The notes under the pieces were generated by a model. The model saw only the letters and a program-made list of their open reading frames with translations. It was not told the origin of the DNA and searched no databases. Shown here in pieces: positions 24,336 to 33,855 of a stretch of 64,000 nt of DNA (positions within the stretch are counted from its first letter, which is position 1; the number at the start of each line of letters is the position of its first letter). Source of the DNA: Cycas panzhihuaensis. Taxonomy: Eukaryota > Cycadophyta. A program made the translations under genes and the position numbers. The stretch lies in the NCBI GenBank assembly GCA_023213395.1, contig CM041465.1, positions 170,941,741-171,005,740 on the forward strand. Reading direction: 5' to 3'.

Positions 24336-25960
24336 AGAAGAGAGGAAGAGGTGTGCGTGACCCATAAAGGTAGGGGTAGTCACACGTAGGGTAGGAGATA
24401 GGTGACGAAGAGTAGGGCCAGTATCGCTAAGCCTACTAGTAAACTCACTATGGTCGGAATCAGATGAGTGCACCCGACGGGCACGGATGGGATGGTCGCA
24501 TGGCAAGGTTGCATACAGTAAGAGTGGCTCTAGTCAGGGTAAGGATCTAGGCGTGAAGAAGAAGTGCCTCTGGTGGCTCGTAGGCGTGGGCGCCACGTGA
24601 AACCGCTCGGGGGTCGAAGGTAAGATAAATGGTCGGTTTAGGACCCGGTGGCGGCCAATGTAGAATGAGGAAGAGCGGGAATATCCGATTGAGATATTCC
24701 CCAGGTGCTCATGAAACCGGGGTGACACGTCGAGGAGGGCCCATAACCCTCGCTATCCAGAATCGAGAATCACTCATGATGGCTAAATGGCAAGTAACCA
24801 CCACGCCAATAGGGGCAAACCTAACTAGGTTTGGCTCATGACATGGCATAGGGCTCGGTGATGAAGGTCGGTCTCCACGAAACAAAGGTCCCACGAAAGG
24901 GGTAACCTCCTCAGGATCGCTATCTTCATCATCGAAAACAGCCTGGCAGGCTGGATGAGAGGTGTGAGACGGCATTGGCTCACGGGCGACAACTTTAACT
25001 TGTCCTTCATGGACAAATTTAAGTTGCCCCCACTGCGTGGAGCAGACTGCTCCCATCTGGTCGAGCCATGGTCGGCCCAACAAGAGGTTGTACTCCACAT
25101 CGACATCGAGTACAGCAACCCGGCGAAGCGGTTTTCCCTCCTAAGGTGAGGGATAGGAGGCGCCCCGGAGGACTTCTCGATCCCATCATACCCTTGGCAT
25201 TTCAAGGGGACGGACTCAAGAGCTACTATGCCTGGCTCCTTGAGCATACGCCTGAGCATAGCATTAGCAGGAGCCATTATCTACAATGGTCCTCTTTACG
25301 ATACAATCGGGAGTGTCAATGGTAATGACGAGCGGGTAATGCAAAAGCTTCTCCGCTTCTTTGGGAGATGGGAGATCCCTAGGATCAAATGAGATGACAG
25401 TGGCCCATGGGAGGTAGCACCTATCGCATGGATGGAAGCGTCTTGTTGGCCAAGAGCTTCAAGAAGAAGAGCACGTTGCTCGGGCGGCTTCTCAAGGCGT
25501 CCATTAAGGACATTCCGCGGACGGTATAGAGCTCGTCAGCGATAGAAAAGGGCTTACCCTTCCACGTGGGTTGGGTAAGGGCTCTCCTAAAGTCGAATCG
25601 GCCGGTCGGACGGGAATAGTCTTGGGAAGCCGGAATCTCGGAGGAATAGCTTAGGAAGAGGATCAAGGTGAGATGTGGATGAAGAGGCATTTGCCTCTTT
25701 AGCGACTGGGGCCAAGTTAAGGCATATAGCAGTGGTCTCAAGCAATTGGACAACCTTCTTTCCCTTGTAGCGGGACATGAAGGTGATGGAGCACGGCGGT
25801 CGGGGGGCGTGAAGGGAAGGTGACCTTCGCACACCCTTCCCTCTACCATACGAAGGGGCGAGAATGGGAGATCTATCCAGGTCATTTGTATCTTTGTTGA
25901 ACATCGCGACCACGTTCCCCATGTTTGGGGAACGGGTCTCTATGAACAGGCTGATCGAGG
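24336..25960 (-). pseudogene. gypsy protease and linker, array unit 3
   Basis: EYNLLLGRPWLDQMGA lies at about 25098-25050 in a frame that continues into LKFVHEGQVKVVA and the acidic linker. The active-site block is at about 25261-25290 with the same short gap as unit 2. Upstream, KPFSIADELYTVRGMSLMDALRSR joins it to gag. No reverse transcriptase follows. Confidence 0.65.
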
Positions 25961-27229
25961 TTAGGTCTCGATGCTCGCACCGGGGCGAGTCGCGTGGGTG
26001 TTGTGCCCGACAGCCGCATCGTCATGGAAACACTTCCCGTGGATGGAACACCACCTCTTCTCAAAGGGAGGATCGGTCCTCCTTGCTTGAGAAGACTGGG
26101 TGTTGCCCCCTTTGGGGGGCATCGCACGAGAAGTTTGCTGGACAGGTCTATGGGAGGTAGGCGACGAAGGAGGCTGGAGCTTAAGCTCCTTCATCGTGCG
26201 CTCGAATGAGCGAATGGCGGAGGTAAGCGGATCTAGGGTCCTCTCAGTCGGGTGAGAGGTGGTCCTAGCGGGCTGCGAAGGTTCGGTTTCCTTCGCTGGG
26301 GGAGGCGCCTCGCGACGTTGCGAGGGCTTGGGAGGTTTCTTGAGTCCTGCCTGGATCTCAATAGCCTCCAAAGCTAAACACCTCGTGATGGCGGAGTCGC
26401 ATGTGGTTGCCCCCATCTTGAGGACTTCCACATGCACTTCGGGGCGAAGTGCATTGACAAAAAGATCCCTCTTCAACTCCTCAGGCAATGTGGCCTTGGT
26501 GGAGTGAAGAAGATCGTGAAAGCGTCGCACAAAGTCACGATTCATCTCATCGTGACCTTGTTTGAGCGACAGAAGCGCCTTCATTCCGCTCTCGAATGGG
26601 CGCGCTACGTCAAAATAGTTGACGAACTCGTCCACTAGCTGCTGGAATGAGGAGATCGAATGGGCAGGAAGGCGGTAGAACCACTTGAGGGCGTCGCCCT
26701 GCAAGGATCGCAGGAAGAGCTTCATCAAGATGTGGTCGTAGGCCCAATAGTCAATGCACGCCATGGAAAAGCTGCGCACATGCTCGGTTGGGTCCTGCGA
26801 CGAAGTCCCATCAAATTTGGGGACTTCAGGAGGATGAGGCGGCAAGTTAGTTCTCAACGCCTCAACAGACAAGGGCGTCGACCTATAGTCCACGAAAGGA
26901 CGTGTCCTTGCACAGGCTAAGGGATCGACAACCAAGCAAAGGAGCGGATGGGGTGTCGGTCCCATCCCTCCTTGAGGAAACACCCTTGTGGGAAGGGGGT
27001 GCGGGTAGATGTTGGAAAGGGCGCGCTCCCTTGTCTTGTGTGACAGCAAATGAGTCGCTTGGACGTCGGAAGCAGGGGTGAGGGCCGGGTTTGCCCATAT
27101 GGGCCACCGTGGGTGGCGCGACCCCATATGGGTGCAACGGGTCCACTCCATGAGCAGGAGGTGGTTTCCCTTGCCACCGCCCCAAGGTTGTGACGTGTAG
27201 CACAGGGGCACGTAAAGAAGGACCACCAA
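25961..27229 (-). CDS. gag: gypsy gag polyprotein, longest open copy
   Basis: An uninterrupted 422-residue frame. VPKFDGTSSQDPTEHVRSF (about residues 135-153), then DHILMKLFLRSLQGDALKWF and QLVDEFVNYFDVARPFE form the retrotransposon gag (capsid-like) domain. LLSLKQGHDEMNRDFVRRF and LPEELKRDLFVNALRP continue it. CSIHGKCFHDDAAVGHN near residue 390-406 is a zinc-knuckle-like motif with irregular spacing. Gag packages element RNA in cytoplasmic particles. The stop at 25961 looks premature, since protease sequence continues in another frame. The same frame extends upstream to 27814 past a stop at 27275-27277, so the true N-terminus is probably further right. Units 1 and 2 carry broken versions. 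Confidence 0.8.
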   Translation of the reverse strand: MVVLLYVPLCYTSQPWGGGKGNHLLLMEWTRCTHMGSRHPRWPIWANPALTPASDVQATHLLSHKTRERALSNIYPHPLPTRVFPQGGMGPTPHPLLCLVVDPLACARTRPFVDYRSTPLSVEALRTNLPPHPPEVPKFDGTSSQDPTEHVRSFSMACIDYWAYDHILMKLFLRSLQGDALKWFYRLPAHSISSFQQLVDEFVNYFDVARPFESGMKALLSLKQGHDEMNRDFVRRFHDLLHSTKATLPEELKRDLFVNALRPEVHVEVLKMGATTCDSAITRCLALEAIEIQAGLKKPPKPSQRREAPPPAKETEPSQPARTTSHPTERTLDPLTSAIRSFERTMKELKLQPPSSPTSHRPVQQTSRAMPPKGGNTQSSQARRTDPPFEKRWCSIHGKCFHDDAAVGHNTHATRPGASIET

Positions 27230-27274
27230 CCGGGTTGGAGCGTAGGAGGCGGGTCCTACATGGCTAGCAAGGCG

Positions 27275-27814
27275 CTAGCGAGCCTCGAGGCCTACTAGGG
27301 AACGCAACGTGGCCACGTTCGGCGGTGGCACGTGCGTTTGGTTTGAGCAAGGCATACTAACCCCGAGTTGAGGGAAAGATGCGCCGCGCGTGGGTCCCGA
27401 GGAAGTGGGACCACGACTAGGGACGGCAAGCGCAACACTCGCCTTAGGAGCCGGGGTAGACACGGCATAGGACGTGTGTCTTGTGCGCGGACGATCAATC
27501 GTCGTAGATGACGTGGGCATGGATGAGGAAGGCGCCACGTTGCGTAGCATCTCCGTTAACCATCTAGGAGGCGGTTGGCGTGAGCGCTCGAAAGTACTAC
27601 CAGCGCCTCGGCCGCGTCGGCGGGAGGGTATCCTCATAGCCATATGAGGTCGAAGGGACTTCGAAGTAGGGGACCTCAGTGGCTCCTCGTAAGGCTCGCC
27701 CGGTGGGGTGGCGGGTCTCACGAGTGGCCGGCTCTTCCGCTGCATGCGCGGAAGGCTCAAAATCTTCGTGGTGGAAATGGTCATCAGGGTAATAGATGGA
27801 ATCCTCGCCCTCAC
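27275..27814 (-). pseudogene. gag N-terminal extension, unit 3
   Basis: 180 residues in the same frame as the gag ORF downstream, separated by one stop. Pro/Arg/Ser-rich, low complexity, no motif recognised. Comparison with unit 2, which reads through here, suggests a one-base insertion in I3 near 27268-27274 created the stop. Confidence 0.5.
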
Positions 27815-28158
27815 GGGTGGATTAGGAGCAGACGAAGGGAACTCTTAAGTTCCTAAAGTCCCGGCATGGTAGGCCCAATCGGACGGGTAACCTTCCATTC
27901 TTAGAAGCAGGGCTCGACGATGGAATGAACGCGACGATTGGTCTTCTAACAGCGGCCAAACCCATGAGCGAGAAGCGTCGCATGCAACGCCTCCATGGCG
28001 TTGTTAGAAAAGCGAAAAGGAAAGGAAGGAAAGCACGCAAACCCGTTGGGGTTGCCCAACTCAAAACACAAAATGCGAGCCTACCTAAAGGCAAGAGCAC
28101 CAACACGAAGGGAAGCGGATCTAGCTCCCTTCTTGGCGGTCCCAGTGTGGTCGCCCGG
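27815..28158 (-). other. array unit 3, leader and primer binding site
   Basis: Leader matching 12641-12980. The PBS region (28137-28158) in the minus sense reads CGACCACACTGGGACC after CCGGG, abutting the LTR end CGTTTCA. Confidence 0.5.
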
Positions 28159-30702
28159 TGAAACGCTCTCCACGGCAATGATCCAACGCCAGCGGGAAGG
28201 ACACAAAACCACGGGGCTAATAGGCTAAAGAACGAGGATCATACCTCGCGGACGTCCGTCTTGCGGAGGCCGAGTGCACGGATCGCAAGGTGCTGGTTGC
28301 TTCCAGTGGCCGCCAAGGCGAGACCCTCCTACCCTTCGGATGGTAGGGAAGGGAAAAGGAGATTCGCCGCTACTTCTCAAGGCAATGAGAAAGCGGCGAA
28401 GGGTAACCAACCAAGCGTGTCGCAGTAAGATATGTGCAAGAGCGGCTAAAGGGGATCGGTCAAAGAATCTCGAGACACTATAGTGTGCGTGGTGTAGCAA
28501 AGAAAGCGCCGTAAAGCAAATGTAGAGCAAAAAGCAAGTACAAAATAAATAGTTATTTCTTTTCCTTTTCCTTATATTTCTCTAACTACCAAAAGCGTAA
28601 AAGCGTAGAGCGAGAAAATGAGTATGAAGGGTGAGCGGAGAATACCGGATCCGTGGTTGAAATTTGAGACGCAGTGTCCGTCCACAGTTGCGCTTCCTCC
28701 GTCGTCCTCCTCGTATGCGACGTCGGTTGCAGCGGTGATGGGGATCACTTACCTCCCGAAAGCAAATAAGCACTAACTAAACCGAAATGACGGAAAATAA
28801 AGCTCGAAGCGGCATATACAAAGGAAAAAGCGTGCCAAGCAAGTGTCGGCCGTGATGGGTCGACCCTATCGTCCCCTAAATCGACGCTCCTGCAAGCAAA
28901 TAAGCGGAATACCTTCCTCTCGAAAGAGGCTACGAGATGCCAAAAGATATATGTATATATGTTGCGAGTAAAGCGGACTAAGTTAAAAAGATATGGCTAA
29001 ATGCTAACATGCAATAAAAGAAGCAAAGTCACACGATAAGCATGCCAAGGTCACATACCACAAAGCGCACCCCAAATGGGGTTGAGTATAGCCTCGGGAT
29101 GGCTAACTCACCCACGAGAGGTCTCCACAGGATGTAAGGAAGCGATGCTAGCATGCGACAAAAGATCATGGAGCAACGGGTAGCATATGCCAAGGTAAAC
29201 ACTCAACCGATTCTCTGAAGCCTCTCTAGCCCTACTTCTTAAGCAAAAGCGGAAAATAAAGGGAGAGGAAAGGGACGGAACCCTTGGGGAGTAGGGCGGC
29301 AATGGGGGCGGAACCCGCCTAATCTCCCTCAAACCCTCGTGTAACCCTTTATGCCGGTTTGCCCAAGAAATGGCGAAAGAGAAGGATGGGAGAAGAAGGG
29401 TGAGTGGAAGAAAAGAATGGGAAACTAAGCCTATCCTCGGGTGACACTCTAATAAGCCACAGATACTATGGTTCCTTGCATCAACCGGCTAAGGGGAAAC
29501 CAAGAAAATGCATATATAAAAGGAAGCAAAGAGTTGCAAGTGAAATAATACAAAAAAACAAGCAAAAACACCAAAGAAGTGACACCAAATACCTCAAATG
29601 ATGAAGGAGGAGTGCATGTGAGCACTTGGCAACTTGGAGCAGCGGTCCAAGAGATGCCTATGAAGCAATGTAGCATGTCCCTTGCAAGAGAGAGGAGTGG
29701 TGGAGCCTCATGCAAAAAGGTGAGATGGAAATGGTTCCTTGCAATGGTTTTCTTGGTGCAAAATCCTCTTGGAGGCCTTCAATATGTGTGAGGAGGAAGA
29801 GTGCTTGTATTGGAGCTCGTGAGGGCGTGATGGCCTGTATCTCCAATGATAGCGACCCTTGGTGCCTCAGCCCACATTTGTTGAAAGGTGTCTCTTGTTC
29901 TTGTTCGCTTGCCTTGTCTTTTGTGAAGAAAACTTGAGAGGAGAGTGAAGTAGAGTAGAAAAATTCATTCAATAATGAGGCAAATGAGTCAAAAAGCGTT
30001 TTATGTCTTGAGTGAAGCAAGTGAACGTTGGGGGCCTCGCGCCTCAACCGTTAGAGCCACGCTGGCGATTCATGAAAATCGCGGCCAGCGTCGCGTGTTT
30101 CTTTTCAAATTTTAAGCGGTCGTCTGCGCAAACTTGGCGGTCATGGCTAAGTTCTAAGCAGTGCATGCTTGAATGCGCAGGCTTTTGTGGTACCGCTAAG
30201 TTTGCAGACTGACTGAAATTTGAAAAAGGAAAAATGCAACCTAAAAGTCATAAAATCGACTTTTTAAGGTAAGAGCAAGGTGAACATGAATTAAATCAAG
30301 CGGGGAAGGCCGAGGCGGTGGGCAGAAATGCAAAGCGATGCAAAGAGCCCTAACTAAGGGTTAAACCGAGGCTTAGGAAGGGTTTGCAACATAAGCGACA
30401 CTGTAATAAGGACAAGCAGTGGCAGGAGCGTCCTGAGAGACCATGGAGACGTCGTGGGTGGTTGTATGCCATACGGGGTGTCGCATTCGCTGATGAATGC
30501 CCCCGCTGTGAGTCGTCATAGGCTAAAAGGTGCCGTTAGGCACATGCATAATGAACAAGCAATCAAACAGGTGCATATGGACAGGCACATGTCAATCAAA
30601 CCATTCCCAATTACCGCAGCGATCATAAGTAAGCAAAGTGAAAACATATACCTGCACAAACACATGGTCGATCGTCCGAGTCCATTCCGATGGCAGGAAA
30701 CA
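28159..30702 (-). repeat. array LTR 4 (right edge of the array)
   Basis: 2544 bases, TGAAACGC to GGAAACA. Immediately right of it element A resumes. The palindrome block is GCTTTTGTGGTACCGCTAAG at about 30180-30199. Confidence 0.85.
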
Positions 30703-31119
30703 AGCGCCCTGAGACTTGTCTAGTTGTTCTGTCACCTAAGTCCCAGGCCGTCATGTGCATCATCTTGCGATCCACTCACACCTCCAAAAGTTAGCCGCTA
30801 ACGAGGTTAAACTATGGCAACTACCAGTTTACTTACTTATTCCTTCTACTTGATTATCCCCATCTCTTGCATCTTTTTGCGATGGGGGCAGCCCCCTCAT
30901 CCTTCTTATCTTCTAGTCAATTCCCGGGTGGCGCATAGGCAGCCCTATGTGGTCTCCACCCATATCCTCATATCCACGCATTCTGCCACGACACTTGCTG
31001 GCACCCTTGAGTCCTAATATGATCATGATTTATATATATGCATATACATATGCTACTGATAGTTGCGTTGTCAACATTCACCATCGCACCATGCTTCTGA
31101 GTAGTGAGGCTCTGCTGCC

Positions 31120-31129
31120 AAGGGGGTAG
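31120..31129 (+). promoter_or_regulatory. polypurine tract of element A
   Basis: AAGGGGGTAG directly before the LTR start TGTTTCTCGAC. It matches AAGGGGGCAG before the LTR of element 2. It primes plus-strand DNA synthesis. Confidence 0.8.
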
Positions 31130-33855
31130 TGTTTCTCGACTACTGGGAATGGATACTTAGAGGTTGACTCAGGTAAGTGTAGGTATGTTTCTCACTTTAC
31201 TTTTGCTTCTTGTGAGGAGTACTTGCATGTTACATGTTTTTCGTAGATGGTTTGCACCATCTACACCTCTTTAGCCTATGACAACTATAGTGGGGGCATA
31301 TGTCTAGTAAGTGTGGCATCTTGGTGGCTGCGTCACCTCTCGTAATCTTTCCTACTCCCCTTAAGGCTTATTCGACTTATGTGATGATTATTTGTTATAT
31401 TATTTTATCACCACTTAGTCTCCTTGTTGTGTCCTTTAGCCCCTTGATTGCTTTTTGTGGTTCTTGGTCCTTTATTTTACTCAGGCGGTGGGCGCCTCTG
31501 ACCTCTTAGTGCCACTGCCCGCAACCACAGGCTGGTCATTGGGCCAGTTTGGCCCTCTAGCCCCAGACCACGGTAGAGTTCACGGTACCGCTGTATTTAT
31601 CACGGTACCACGATTTGTACCATGGTGCGACTGTTATAAACTATTTTTTAAACCCGTCATGGTCATTCTTGCATTTATTGTGAAATTACCACGTGTCCTT
31701 CGACCCACCTTAGTGCCAGCCAAGCCCTAATCATTCGATTAGGGTTGGGGCTAAGTATTTGAGCTCTTCTTAAGTCATTTTTTGGATCTTTTAGCTCTCT
31801 TTCAAAGGAACACTAAGGTAATTCACCCTGCTCTCTCCTCTGCTCTTCTGCTCTACTGCACTCTCAGGACCTGCAACTACTCCTCTACGTCCAACCCTCC
31901 TTAGGCCTCACTGTGACATCCTCACAGCCCATTGCACGCCCCAGATGGGGCATTCTTGAGGAGTTTTCAGGGTCTCTTTGCCTAGGCAAGCACCGAGTTG
32001 TTTCAGAAGTAGGATTTCTCTCAACTGCCTCAGCAGGGGCCCTATACCTGCTACATCTCAGCCTTCTTCATAGGTTTTTAGCTTCTTCTCAGTAGGCTCT
32101 TGCAAAGGCAAACACTTCCTCACTTTCCTTGAGGTATTTGTTGGTTTGAAGCTATTTTCTTGCTCAGTTCATGCCCAGCTTTGTACATGCTTATTGCTAG
32201 TTCCCTTTTCTTAGTTTCTAGAGCTTGTCTCTTGATTTCCTGTAGCTATTTCTCTACTATTTAAGGCTCCTCTCCTATGTTTCATGCCTAAGATAGTGGT
32301 ATAAGAGGATTTCACAAGGTTTAGGATAGAGTAAGGTGGATTCTGTACCACCCTTGTGCTCCTAAGAGACTTCTGCCCTCAAAACCCTCCTCTTTTGCCC
32401 TCTTGCTGTCCCTGGAGTGGGCAAGGGATTAGGGGATCATTTCTAGCCACTGAAACCAGCATTTGCACCTATTACAATGCTGGTTTGCAAGCTTGTTTCT
32501 CCCATCCAGGTAACATATAAGCCCCGGAGACTCCTTCTAGCTCAACTCCTCTCTCAACGGCCCAGTTTGCTCCCTATAGCACTCTGGTCCATTGTGGACT
32601 TCCTTGAGCTTCCTTTATACTTTTGTTACCCCTATTTATAGCCAGTTTTTTGCAGCCATACTCTCGCAGCTTCGTGGCTCCTTGAGGGAGAGTAAGGTTG
32701 CCCTTTATGGGAAGTGGGTCACTCTGAGACTCACCTATTTACATATCTTTCATTTGGGTATTTTTAGACTACAGTCTATCGTTGTAAACTTGTGATTGGT
32801 GAGTACTTACATGTATGTATAGAGATCTAGCTTTCGGCATATGCATATATATGTTTTAGTGCTCTTCCTCATATTGTTAGCCTCCTTTCTCCAGAAGGGA
32901 ATCTTTGTGTTCACTTGCAGGTAAAAGGAGAATGCAAGGAACTTCTCCTCCCTTCTTTCTCCCAGGTAAGTGAATCCATTTGCATTTTATCATAGCATTC
33001 TATTTTTGCTACCACTTTCCTTTTCATTTCCAACAATTTATTGTTACTTTCCGGGGAAGGTAAGGAAGCCCCATGCTCTACCCCACCGTGACTTTTCACC
33101 GCTTATTTCGTGGAATGACTTGGAGTGTCTAGTGGAAGCATTGCCGCCTCAACCACGCCTTTATCCCAGGTATGTGACCTTACTTTGCTTCACTCTTTCC
33201 ATTTTGAAAAGGTTGCACGATAGTAATTTAGAGAACATAAAGGAAAAAGAGAAATCAACCTCTTTTGTTTGCATGTTGTATGTTGCACTTTACATACCAT
33301 ACCCATTTAGGAAAAGTACTCCTAGGAATTATTCCTTAGCCTTTTCCCTTAGCTCGTAAACCTTATCCTCGCCCCCTTGGCTTGTTTTATTTGATTTGGT
33401 TTACTTGCACACACCTTAGCACTCTTGCTTCCTTTGGTTGTACCCTCAAGGGGGGATTTTGGGACGATCGATCGCCCCCACCCCCTTCCTCTTTCCTCGG
33501 CTCTATTTACCTAGCCAAATAACTGAGGAGGTCTTAGCCGTGCCGTAGGCTATTCGTCGTAGGGAAACCTTTGGGGATTCTCTTCCTCCTGTTCTGGCCA
33601 TCCAAGGGTGGGAGGACTTTCCTTCGAAGCCTATCCAGGCTATCTTTTTGCCTTCCCTCCTCCTAGTTGAAGTAGGGTAACCACCCTTAGGTAGTTGGGT
33701 ATCATCCGCAGGTCCTAAAATCGTGCTCCAGCACATGGGGTGCCATGTGTAGTACTCGCCTTGCTTGTAGGAATCTATCTGTACCCTCGATACTGTTATT
33801 GATCATCCTTGCTATTCCTACTTAACTAGGTGTTTATCCCATAGACGCATATCCA
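31130..33855 (+). repeat. 3' LTR of element A
   Basis: About 2726 bases, TGTTTCTCGACTACTGGG to ...CATATCCA. It aligns in inverted orientation with both LTRs of element 2 (start block, GGTACC motifs, G-box, the telo-box palindrome, the GGCCATCCAAGGGTGGGAGG block near 33596). The right end is set where homology to element A ends and inverted LTR sequence of element 2 begins, so it may be off by a few bases. No gene. Confidence 0.75.
31571..31747 (+). promoter_or_regulatory. LTR promoter region of element A
   Basis: Two degraded GGTACC repeats (TTCACGGTACCGCTG and ATCACGGTACCACG), a CCACGTGT G-box core (CACGTG 31690-31695) and an inverted telo-box pair (CCCTAATC...GATTAGGG, about 31725-31744). 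The order is the same as in element 2, but no clean TATA box remains. Confidence 0.5.

Larger units (their letters stand above)
5427..30702 (-). mobile_element. tandem array of a non-autonomous gypsy element (4 LTRs, 3 internal regions)
   Basis: The stretch alternates LTR-internal-LTR-internal-LTR-internal-LTR with LTR starts at 5427, 13000, 20566 and 28159, so periods are 7573, 7566 and 7593 bases. Each LTR begins TGAAACGC and ends GGAAACA on the plus strand. Each internal region holds, on the minus strand, PBS, leader, gag, protease and a 3' non-coding region with an 85-bp minisatellite. Reverse transcriptase, RNase H, integrase, PMD and aRNH are all absent. The 3' non-coding and LTR sequences are homologous to elements A and 2, so this is a deletion derivative of the same family. 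Flanks ACTGC (5422-5426) and AGCGC (30703-30707) look like a degraded 5-bp target duplication. Confidence 0.9.
30703..33855 (+). mobile_element. Ty3/gypsy element A, right part
   Basis: Continuation of element A after the array. 30708-31129 aligns with the reverse complement of 36506-36920 in element 2 (GCTAACGAGGTTAAACTATGG, CATCGCACCATGCTTCTGAG). It ends in the polypurine tract AAGGGGGTAG (31120-31129), followed at once by the LTR. No gene is seen in 30703-31129 apart from a short ORF without family support. Confidence 0.85.

Noticed and set aside
5427-30702. Array read as a satellite, rDNA-like or CRISPR-like repeat
   Set aside because: Units contain LTRs, PBS, gag and protease, so they are retrotransposon units.
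33831-33855. TGTTTATCCC at 33831 as the left TG end of the element 2 LTR
   Set aside because: Homology to the other LTR of element 2 begins only at about 33856, and the preceding bases align better with the end of the element A LTR.
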